From: CAZQFV01 sp964613665
GTDB lineage: Bacteria > Chloroflexota > Chloroflexia > DTKN01
Assembly (NCBI GenBank): GCA_964613665.1
Contig: CAZTIG010000013.1
Location: 1 to 64,000 of the forward strand
DNA length: 64,000 nucleotides
Direction: 5' to 3'
The notes beneath the pieces are model-generated. The model saw only the letters and a list, made by a program, of their open reading frames with translations. It did no database searches and was not told the origin of the DNA. Every line of letters starts with the position of its first letter. Within the stretch, counting starts at the first letter, position 1. Positions 23,195 through 30,345 of the stretch are shown here, piece by piece. The position numbers were made by a program, and so were the translations under genes.

Positions 23195-24316
23195 ATGACA
23201 AAAGATAGGGTGATGAGGCTGTTCACCAGGAAAGAGAGACGCCGGGGGGGCCGCGCGACTGGCAGCCTATGGCGTGACGCTATGCGCTACCTGGTCCGCC
23301 AGCGCTCGGCCATCGTGGGCATGGTGATCCTGGGGGCGATGCTGCTGCTGGCCGTCTTTGCCCCGCTCATCAGCCCCTATGACCCGGTGCTGCCGATGAT
23401 CCAGCTGCCCGAGCAGACGGCACTGATCTCTGCGAACACGTGGAGCTGCAAGAGCTGCTGCTACGTCTACGATCCTGCCGTGGGCGACCCCGACCACGGC
23501 ATTCCCCCCGGGACGCAGTTCGCGGCCCTGCCCGACGACTGGGTCTGCCCGGTCTGCGGCGCTTCCAAGAAGGACTTTCAGAAGCCCACGCTGGTGCGCC
23601 AGCCCCCCTGCGTTCACGCTCTGGGCTGTTGCCAGAACTGGCCGCAACACATCCTAGGCACCGACAGCAACACCCGCGACCTGCTCAGCCGTGTGATCTA
23701 CGGCTCGCGCTATTCGCTCTACGTCGGCTTCGCCTCGGTCGGGTTCGCCATCGTCATTGGTTCGCTGCTGGGCGCAGTGGCTGCGTATGCCGGTGGCTGG
23801 GTGGACAATGTTCTGATGCGCATTATGGACGTGCTGATGGCCTTTCCGGCCCTGATGTTGGCCATTGCCATCGTCTCGGTGCTGGGGACCGGGCTGGTCA
23901 ATGCCCTGCTGGCCATCGGCATCGTCTCCATCCCGGCCTATGCCCGCGTCATGCGGGCCAGCGTGCTCTCCGTCAAGGAGCGCGATTTCGTGACCGCCGA
24001 CCGGGCCCTGGGCTTTTCCCCGGCCAGCACGCTGTTTCGCCGGATCCTGCCCAATGCCCTGGCCCCCATGATCGTGCAGGGGACGCTGGGCATCGCCACC
24101 GCCATCCTGAATGCCGCGGCTCTCTCCTTCCTGGGCCTGGGCGCGCAGAAGCCGATGCCCGAGTGGGGTGTCATGCTGGGAGACGAACGGTCCTATGCCC
24201 TGACCAACCCTCACCTGGTCCTCTTCCCGGGCCTGGCGATCATGCTGACCGTGCTGGCCTTTAACCTGCTGGGCGATGGCCTGCGCGATGCGTTGGACCC
24301 CCGGCTCAACCGCTGA
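23195..24316 (+). CDS. ABC importer permease, DppC type, with an inserted rubredoxin domain
   Basis: The 373-aa protein has a normal DppC frame: first helix about 38-60, HILGTDSNTRDLLSRVIYGSR after the loop, five later helices, and the ATPase-contact loop RDFVTADRALGFSPASTLFR. Inserted between helix one and that region, residues about 83-130 are a full rubredoxin: C85-x2-C88, YVYDP, GDPDHGIPPGTQF, then DDWVCPVCG with C118-x2-C121. The spacing between the Cys pairs equals that of Clostridium rubredoxin. Three further Cys (139, 145, 146) follow. In DppC this loop faces outside the membrane. An alternative start is ATG 23213. Function of the iron site is unknown. Confidence 0.93.
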   Translation: MTKDRVMRLFTRKERRRGGRATGSLWRDAMRYLVRQRSAIVGMVILGAMLLLAVFAPLISPYDPVLPMIQLPEQTALISANTWSCKSCCYVYDPAVGDPDHGIPPGTQFAALPDDWVCPVCGASKKDFQKPTLVRQPPCVHALGCCQNWPQHILGTDSNTRDLLSRVIYGSRYSLYVGFASVGFAIVIGSLLGAVAAYAGGWVDNVLMRIMDVLMAFPALMLAIAIVSVLGTGLVNALLAIGIVSIPAYARVMRASVLSVKERDFVTADRALGFSPASTLFRRILPNALAPMIVQGTLGIATAILNAAALSFLGLGAQKPMPEWGVMLGDERSYALTNPHLVLFPGLAIMLTVLAFNLLGDGLRDALDPRLNR

Positions 24317-24341
24317 GGCCACCTGCTGCAGAGGGAAAGCG

Positions 24342-25361
24342 ATGAAGATGGGAACCCAGCGCGAGATCGCGGCCGCTACCCCCCCAGGCAGTGTCCTGTT
24401 GGACGTCCGCGACCTGCGCACCTACTTCTACACGCAGGATGGTGTGGTCAAGGCGGTGGATGGGGTCGACTTTGTGGTCCGGCGGGGCGAGATCGTCGGC
24501 CTGGTGGGGGAGTCGGGCTGCGGCAAGAGCGTCACCTCGCTCTCGATCCTGCGCCTGATCGCCTACCCTGGCCGCATCGTTTCCGGCCAGGTCTTTTTCG
24601 ACGGCGTGGATCTGCTCACCCTGCCGCGGCGCAAGATGCCGGACATCCGTGGCGACCGTATCTCGATGATCTTTCAGCAGCCGACGAGCTGCCTGAACCC
24701 GGTCTTTCACGTTGGTTTCCAGCTCTCCGAGGTGCTGGACATCCACAAGCTGCTGGAGAGCCGCGACCGCCGCCAGCGGGTGATCGAGCTGCTCGGCATG
24801 GTCGGTATCCCCGACCCGGAGAAGCGGGTCCACGCCTTCCCGCACGAGCTGTCGGGCGGGCAGGCCCAGCGAACGATGATCGCCATGGCCCTGGCCTGCA
24901 CCCCGGAGCTGCTCATCGCCGACGAGCCGACCACCGCCCTGGACGTGACGATCCAGGCCCAGATCCTGGCCCTGATGCGCAAGCTCCAGGCCGATCTGGG
25001 GACGGCCATCATCCTGATCACCCACGACCTGGGGATCGTCGCTGACATGGCCTCGCGGGTAGCGGTGATGTACGCCGGCAAGATCGTCGAGGAGGCCGAC
25101 ACGCTGACCATGTTCAAAGAGCCGCTGCATCCGTACACACAGGGCCTGCTCGCCTCGGTTCCGGTGTTGGGCCAGGTCAAGACAGAGTTGGACGTGATCC
25201 CCGGCATCGTGCCCAACCTGATCGACCTGCCGCCGGGCTGCCGCTTCGCGCCGCGCTGCCGCCAACGCGAGGAGCGGGGGCTGGAGATCTGCACGCAGGA
25301 GGAACCGGAGCTTTCTGCCGTTGGCCGGGGGCAGAAGGTGCGCTGCTGGTTGTACCGCTGA
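24342..25361 (+). CDS. ABC importer ATPase, DppD type
   Basis: The 339-aa cytoplasmic ATPase energises the importer. It shows Walker A GESGCGKSVT (about 58-67), Q-loop in FQQPTSCLNP and the signature LSGGQAQR. Walker B LLIADEPTTALD and switch His ITHDLGIVADM follow. The C-terminal oligopeptide-transporter extension has the Cys cluster CRFAPRCRQRE...CTQ...CWLYR, which in related proteins can hold an iron-sulfur cluster. Unlike its partner at 25428 it has a normal length and no insertion. Confidence 0.95.
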   Translation: MKMGTQREIAAATPPGSVLLDVRDLRTYFYTQDGVVKAVDGVDFVVRRGEIVGLVGESGCGKSVTSLSILRLIAYPGRIVSGQVFFDGVDLLTLPRRKMPDIRGDRISMIFQQPTSCLNPVFHVGFQLSEVLDIHKLLESRDRRQRVIELLGMVGIPDPEKRVHAFPHELSGGQAQRTMIAMALACTPELLIADEPTTALDVTIQAQILALMRKLQADLGTAIILITHDLGIVADMASRVAVMYAGKIVEEADTLTMFKEPLHPYTQGLLASVPVLGQVKTELDVIPGIVPNLIDLPPGCRFAPRCRQREERGLEICTQEEPELSAVGRGQKVRCWLYR

Positions 25362-25427
25362 GCTCTGCCGGGCGGCCGCAGGGCTGTCCTCGGGGGGCCC
25401 GTTGCTGGTGCTGCTGAGGGACAAGAC

Positions 25428-26825
25428 GTGGAGCACAAGGCCGAAACGCTGATCGAGGTGCGCAACCTGGTCAAGTATTTCCCCGTCCGCGGCGGCATCT
25501 TCCGCACCGTCCGCGCCTGGGTCAAGGCGGTGGACAACGTCAGTTTCACCATCCGCGCCGGCGAGACGCTGGGGTTGGTGGGTGAATCCGGCTGCGGCAA
25601 GACGACCATCGGGCGTACCATCCTGCGGCTGATCGAGCCGACCAGCGGGCAGGTCCTCTTTGCCGGCAAGGACGTGACGCGGCTGGCGGCGCGCGAGCTC
25701 AAGGCCATGCGCCGGCAGATGCAGATCATCTTCCAGGACCCCTACTCCTGCCTGGACCCGCGCTCACAGATCGGCAGCATCATCGGCGATCCGCTGGCAC
25801 TGCACAGCGAGAAGAGCGCCGCCGAGAGACTGCGTACGACGCTCGGGTGGGTGGGTATAGCATTGGGCGCCGTTGTCGGCGCGCTCTGCGGCTTTCTCGG
25901 CACCTACCTCTCCCACCTGGCCATCGGTACCGTAGTCATTGGCGCCATCATCGCCGCGGTCGGGGGACTCTTCCTGTTGGGGGGATGCCTGGAGGCAGTC
26001 GCCGGCCTCGTCCATCTGCAGAGCGGCCGGGAACGGCTCCGCCTGGTGCTGGGAGCGTTGGCGATGGTGCTGGGGGGCGCCGCCGGCGGGTTCGCCGGCG
26101 TGGCTCTCTCCGGTTTCTTCAGCCCGGACCTGGATACGGCACTCCTGGTAGGACTGGTCGGCGCGGTTGTGGGCATCCTCCCGGGAAGGATCTACTTGCG
26201 GAATACCCTCACAGCCAGGATCACGGCCGAGCGGCTGCGGACGGTGCGCGATATCATGGACAAGGTGGGGCTGGCGGAGGACCACATCCGCCGCTATCCG
26301 CACGAGTTCTCCGGTGGTCAGCGCCAGCGCATCGGCATTGCCCGGGCCCTGGCCCTCCGCCCGAAGTTCATCGTCTGCGACGAGCCGGTTTCGGCGCTGG
26401 ATGTCTCCATCCAATCGCAGGTGCTGAACCTGCTGCGCCAGCTGCAGCGCGAGTTCAACCTGACCTACCTGTTCATCGCGCACAACATGAGCGTGGTCGA
26501 GCACATCAGCGACCGGGTGGCGGTGATGTACCTGGGCAAGATCGTCGAGTTAGCCAGTCGGGAGGATCTCTACCGCAGTCCGCTGCACCCGTACACCCAG
26601 GCATTGATGTCGGCCATTCCCATCCCGGACCCGACGGTCAAGCGCGAGCGGATACTGCTGCAGGGGGACGTGCCCAGCCCGGTCAATCCCCCTTCCGGCT
26701 GCCGCTTCCACCCGCGCTGCTGGCGGGCGATGGAGGGCTGCTCGCAGAAGGAGCCGGCGCTGGTGGAGGTCGAGCCGGACCACCAGGTTGCCTGTTTCCT
26801 GCTGCACTCGCGCAGCGTGGAGTGA
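25428..26825 (+). CDS. ABC importer ATPase, DppF type, with a four-helix membrane insertion
   Basis: The 465-aa protein is about 130 residues longer than DppF. Normal motifs are intact: Walker A GESGCGKTT (52-60), Q-loop FQDPYSCLDP (Q103), signature EFSGGQRQR (293-301), Walker B FIVCDEPVSALD (314-325), switch His IAHNMSVVEH and the C-terminal CRFHPRC cluster. Between Q-loop and signature, residues about 138-271 hold four hydrophobic segments (near 142-160, 165-188, 206-228, 238-257) rich in Gly and Ala. The insert is bordered by similar sequences AERLRTTLG and AERLRTVRD. The helical subdomain, where it sits, touches the permease. GTG and ATG alternatives do not change this. The frame is open throughout. 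Confidence 0.93.
   Translation: MEHKAETLIEVRNLVKYFPVRGGIFRTVRAWVKAVDNVSFTIRAGETLGLVGESGCGKTTIGRTILRLIEPTSGQVLFAGKDVTRLAARELKAMRRQMQIIFQDPYSCLDPRSQIGSIIGDPLALHSEKSAAERLRTTLGWVGIALGAVVGALCGFLGTYLSHLAIGTVVIGAIIAAVGGLFLLGGCLEAVAGLVHLQSGRERLRLVLGALAMVLGGAAGGFAGVALSGFFSPDLDTALLVGLVGAVVGILPGRIYLRNTLTARITAERLRTVRDIMDKVGLAEDHIRRYPHEFSGGQRQRIGIARALALRPKFIVCDEPVSALDVSIQSQVLNLLRQLQREFNLTYLFIAHNMSVVEHISDRVAVMYLGKIVELASREDLYRSPLHPYTQALMSAIPIPDPTVKRERILLQGDVPSPVNPPSGCRFHPRCWRAMEGCSQKEPALVEVEPDHQVACFLLHSRSVE
25839..26240 (+). other. DNA segment encoding the membrane insertion in the ATPase
   Basis: This 402-bp in-frame segment has no counterpart in ordinary DppF genes. Its edges carry an 18-bp imperfect direct repeat (25821-25838 and 26226-26243; 15 of 18 identical), as expected if a duplication accompanied its capture. 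It encodes two pairs of hydrophobic helices with a short basic loop, SGRERLRL, in the middle. Confidence 0.8.
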
Positions 26826-26833
26826 AAACACCT

Positions 26834-26862
26834 GTGCCCGGCACCTCCGCGGTGCCGGGCAC
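26834..26862. terminator. Bidirectional hairpin terminator
   Basis: GTGCCCGGCACC and GGTGCCGGGCAC form a 12-bp stem with a 5-nt loop. In the minus direction it is followed by a T-rich tail (AGGTGTTTTC), fitting termination of the tRNA-Ala transcript. In the plus direction it closes the importer operon. Confidence 0.75.
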
Positions 26863-26875
26863 ATCTGCCTGATCC

Positions 26876-26951
<76 letters not shown>

Positions 26952-26965
26952 CCACAGGGTCCTGG

Positions 26966-27038
<73 letters not shown>

Positions 27039-27057
27039 AGGATTTCCAGCGTGTTTC

Positions 27058-27086
27058 AGTATAAGGCAAGTGCGGGGCTTTGTCAA
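27058..27086 (-). promoter_or_regulatory. Promoter of the tRNA-Ala pair
   Basis: On the minus strand TTGACA (27081-27086), 17 bp, TATACT (27058-27063). It stands one base from the divergent promoter at 27088. Confidence 0.78.
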
Positions 27087-27087
27087 G

Positions 27088-27116
27088 TTGAATGAAGGGC
27101 CAAGTTGGGGTATAAT
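27088..27116 (+). promoter_or_regulatory. Promoter of the uracil-DNA glycosylase operon
   Basis: TTGAAT (27088-27093), 17 bp, TATAAT (27111-27116). The leader to 27216 is about 95 nt. Confidence 0.7.
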
Positions 27117-27215
27117 GGCGACGATAGGGCACCATAAGGGCCTGTGGAGCAGTGTTTAGCGGTATGGCACTGGCAGCCTTCTCGCTGATGGCTGACCGCT
27201 CGTTCGAGGAACGCG

Positions 27216-27863
27216 ATGCCCACCCTGGAGGAGATTGCCGCCGAGATCGCCCGGTGCACGGCCTGTGCCCTGAGCAAGTCGCGCACCCGCACGGTCCCCG
27301 GCGAGGGCCCCCCCGACGCCGCGATCATGTTCATCGGCGAGGGTCCCGGCTTTCACGAGGACCAGCAGGGCCGGCCGTTTGTCGGGCCGTCGGGGCAGCT
27401 CCTGGAAAAGATGCTGGCCTCTATCGGCCTGACCCGCCAACAGGTCTTTATCGCCAACGTGGTCAAGTGCCGGCCGCCCAACAACCGCGACCCACTGCCA
27501 TCGGAGGTGGAAACCTGCCGGCCCTTCCTGGACCGGCAGATCGAGTGCCTCGACCCGCGCATCATCGTCACCCTGGGGCGCTACTCGATGGAGCGCTACT
27601 TTCCGGGGGCCAGGATCTCCCAGGTGCACGGGCGAGCCCGCCGCGAGGGCCGTCGCGTCTACCTGCCGCTGTACCACCCGGCCTATGTCCTGCGCAACCT
27701 GGCGGCGTTGCCCGTGGCCGAGGCCGACTTCAAGAAGATCCCCCGCCTGCTGGCCCGGCTGCAGGAGGTCCTGGAGCAGGAGTCCCGCGGCGGCTTTGCG
27801 CCGGAGGAGCCGTCACCCGAGCAGCCGGAGCAGACCGATCCGCGCCAGCTGCGCCTGTTTTGA
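27216..27863 (+). CDS. Family 4 uracil-DNA glycosylase
   Basis: The 215-aa enzyme removes uracil from DNA. Four Cys hold a 4Fe-4S cluster: C14 and C17 in ARCTACALSK, then one each in NVVKCRPP and VETCRPF. The family motif GEGPGFHEDQQGRPFVG is present, as is the late LYHPAYVLRN (HPAY/HPS-type motif). The C-terminal 25 residues are Glu/Pro-rich and end in RQLRLF, which resembles a sliding-clamp-binding peptide. Family 4 enzymes are common in thermophiles but not restricted to them. Confidence 0.95.
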   Translation: MPTLEEIAAEIARCTACALSKSRTRTVPGEGPPDAAIMFIGEGPGFHEDQQGRPFVGPSGQLLEKMLASIGLTRQQVFIANVVKCRPPNNRDPLPSEVETCRPFLDRQIECLDPRIIVTLGRYSMERYFPGARISQVHGRARREGRRVYLPLYHPAYVLRNLAALPVAEADFKKIPRLLARLQEVLEQESRGGFAPEEPSPEQPEQTDPRQLRLF

Positions 27864-27943
27864 CGAGGACCAAGGACCGAAGACCAAGGAAAGGATGTCG
27901 GGCCGGGGCCCGGCCTGGACCGCCTTCTGTGGAGGAGCAGACA

Positions 27944-28675
27944 GTGGAAGAACAGGTCGTCGTTGAAAAGACCTACCGCCTCAGCCGGGCCGGCCGGCGC
28001 ATGGTCTATCTCCTGCTGGCTGGCGGCGTGCTCATCTGGCTCTTTGCCCTGTGGATGCTCAAGAACACGCTGCGGATCAGCCTGGGCAACTTCCTGCCCA
28101 GCGTGAAGCTGCTGGTGAAGCGCGTCATCGGCTACGCGGGCACCCAGCCCCTCTCGGCCGAGGAGGCCATTCCGGCGGTCATCATGCTGGTGTTGGTGCT
28201 CGTGGTGCCGCTGCTGATCTGGAACATCCTGGAGGAGCTCAAGGCTTCCTATACCGTCGGGCCGGCCGGCTTCACCTTCCGCTCGCTATGGGGGATCGCC
28301 CTGCGCTACTCCTGGGATGAGGTCGCCGCCCTGCGGCCGGTGGACGCCGAGTCGGAGGCTCCCCTGGACGAGCTGGTGGTGCGTACCTCGCACCTGGCGA
28401 GCATCCGCAACACGCTGGCCCGCTTCCTGCACTGGCAGGCCTACGGCCGGCACAAGCTGCCCCTCTACGGCGGGTTGGAGGAGCGCGACGACCTGCTCGG
28501 CCGCATCCGGGGCTACATGGCCGCCGCGGTCGCTGGCGAGGCTCCCGCAGCAGGCGAGGGGGAGCTGCCGCCGGCCACGGAGCCACCGGCCCCCGCCGGT
28601 GTATCCCCGGCCGCGGAGCGCCCCCAGGAAGCGGCCCCTCCGGCAGAGACCGGGACCGGGCCGGAGACGGTTTGA
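27944..28675 (+). CDS. Two-helix membrane protein with a PH-like domain
   Basis: I start it at GTG 27944, because upstream residues in this frame lie inside the glycosylase gene. The product has 243 aa. Two hydrophobic helices (MVYLLLAGGVLIWLFALWML; VIMLVLVLVVPLLIWNIL) occupy about 20-95. A cytoplasmic domain follows with SYTVGPAGFTFRSLWG and YSWDEVAALRPVDAE, resembling bacterial PH domains. A Pro/Ala/Glu-rich tail of about 60 residues ends it. The function is unknown. Its stop is 7 bp before the RNase J start, so it is in that operon. Confidence 0.72.
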   Translation: MEEQVVVEKTYRLSRAGRRMVYLLLAGGVLIWLFALWMLKNTLRISLGNFLPSVKLLVKRVIGYAGTQPLSAEEAIPAVIMLVLVLVVPLLIWNILEELKASYTVGPAGFTFRSLWGIALRYSWDEVAALRPVDAESEAPLDELVVRTSHLASIRNTLARFLHWQAYGRHKLPLYGGLEERDDLLGRIRGYMAAAVAGEAPAAGEGELPPATEPPAPAGVSPAAERPQEAAPPAETGTGPETV

Positions 28676-28682
28676 GGATGCC

Positions 28683-30344
28683 ATGGCTGAAAGCGTACGC
28701 GTGATCCCCCTCGGCGGGGTCGCCGAGGTGGGCCGGAATATGTGGATGGTCGAGTACCAGGACGAGATCCTGGTGATCGACGCCGGCCTGATGTTCCCCG
28801 AGAGCGACATGCTCGGGGTGGACCTGATCCTGCCGGATATCTCCTTCCTGCGCGAGCGCGCCGGGCGCATCCGCGCCGTGGTGCTCACCCATGGCCACGA
28901 GGACCACATCGGGGCGTTGCCCTACCTCCTGGCCGACATGGGCACCCCGCCGATCTATGCCACCCGCCTGACCCAGGGGCTCGTCGCCGTCAAGCTGCGC
29001 GAGGCCGGACTGCAGCGCACCTCGGAGATGCGCGAGATTCGGCCGGGCGAGGATGTCCAGGTCGGTCCCTTCCAGCTCGAGTTCTACCGCGTGGCCCACA
29101 GCATTCCCGACGGCGTGGGCGTGGTCGTCGGGACGCCGGCCGGCCTGATCGTGCACTCGGGCGACTTTAAGCTCGACTATACCCCGGTGGACGGCCGGCC
29201 CACCGACACGGCCAAGCTGGCCGAGCTGGGCCGGCGCAACGTTCTGGCCTTTCTCTGCGACTGCGTGCGCGTCGAGTCCTCCGGCTACACGCCGCCGGAA
29301 AAGGTCGTCGGCGATACCCTCGATGGCATCTTCAGCCAGGCCGAGGGGCGGGTCATTGTCGCTACCTTCGCCTCGAACATCTCCCGCATCCAGCAGGTGC
29401 TCGACATGGCCTACCGCCACTACCGCAAGGTCGCCGTGGTCGGGCGCAGCATGGAGGGGAACGTGCGCATGGCCCAGGAGCTGGGCTACCTGCAGGTGCC
29501 CGAGGAGACGCTGCTGCGCCTGTCGGACGTGCTGCACCTGCCGCCCGGCGAGGCGGTGATCCTCTGCACCGGCAGCCAGGGCGAGCCCATGTCGGTCCTC
29601 AGCCGTATCGTCAACCAGGACCATCCCCAGTTCACCATCCGCTCCGGCGACACGGTCATCTTCTCCGCCAGCCCAATCCCGGGGAACGAGGAGGCGATCC
29701 ACCGCGTGATCAACAGCTTCTTCCAACAGGGGGCCGAGGTCGTCTACAGCGCTCTGTCCCAGGTACACGTCTCCGGGCACGCCAGCCAGGAAGAGCTGAA
29801 GATGGTCCTCAGCCTGGTCAAGCCGCAGTTCGTCGTGCCGATCCACGGCGACTACCGCCACATGGCGCTCTACCGCAAGCTGGCCCGCGCCCTGGGCTAT
29901 GGCGACAGGCAGGTGCTGATGCCGGAGAACGGCTCGGTTATGGAGTTTGCCCCGGAGGTGGGCCAGATCACCGGCAAGGTCAACTCGGGCAACATCTTTG
30001 TCGACGGCCTGACGGTGGGCGAGGTGGACCACGTGGTGGTGCGCGACCGCCAGATGCTGGCCCGCGACGGTATCCTGATGGTGGTGGTGGCGGTGGACCG
30101 GCGCAGCGGACGGGTGGTGGCCGGCCCGGACATGCTCTCGCGCGGTTTTGTCCCCGGGGGAGAGGGCCAGGATGTCCTGGAAGAGGCCCGCGATGTCGTC
30201 CTGCAGGCCCTCGATCACGGCGGCGGCGATGTGCCCTCGGACTGGGATTTCGCCAATCGCAAGATCAAGGACAGCCTGGGCAAGTTCCTGTACAAGAAGA
30301 CCCAGCGCCGGCCGATGATCCTGCCATTGGTGATGGAAGTGTGA
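28683..30344 (+). CDS. rnj: Ribonuclease J
   Basis: The 553-aa metallo-beta-lactamase RNase has endonuclease and 5'-3' exonuclease activity and acts in mRNA decay and rRNA maturation. It begins with VIPLGGVAEVGRNMW. The zinc motif THGHEDHIG is near residue 72-80, and the later ligands are in HSGDFKLDY. The beta-CASP domain shows TFASNISRIQQ and TGSQGEPMSVLSR, followed by HVSGHAS. The C-terminal domain (about 450-553) is present. It lies 1 bp upstream of ftsK, the usual pairing of RNase J with FtsK/SpoIIIE in Gram-positive-like genomes. Confidence 0.96.
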   Translation: MAESVRVIPLGGVAEVGRNMWMVEYQDEILVIDAGLMFPESDMLGVDLILPDISFLRERAGRIRAVVLTHGHEDHIGALPYLLADMGTPPIYATRLTQGLVAVKLREAGLQRTSEMREIRPGEDVQVGPFQLEFYRVAHSIPDGVGVVVGTPAGLIVHSGDFKLDYTPVDGRPTDTAKLAELGRRNVLAFLCDCVRVESSGYTPPEKVVGDTLDGIFSQAEGRVIVATFASNISRIQQVLDMAYRHYRKVAVVGRSMEGNVRMAQELGYLQVPEETLLRLSDVLHLPPGEAVILCTGSQGEPMSVLSRIVNQDHPQFTIRSGDTVIFSASPIPGNEEAIHRVINSFFQQGAEVVYSALSQVHVSGHASQEELKMVLSLVKPQFVVPIHGDYRHMALYRKLARALGYGDRQVLMPENGSVMEFAPEVGQITGKVNSGNIFVDGLTVGEVDHVVVRDRQMLARDGILMVVVAVDRRSGRVVAGPDMLSRGFVPGGEGQDVLEEARDVVLQALDHGGGDVPSDWDFANRKIKDSLGKFLYKKTQRRPMILPLVMEV

Positions 30345-30345
30345 G

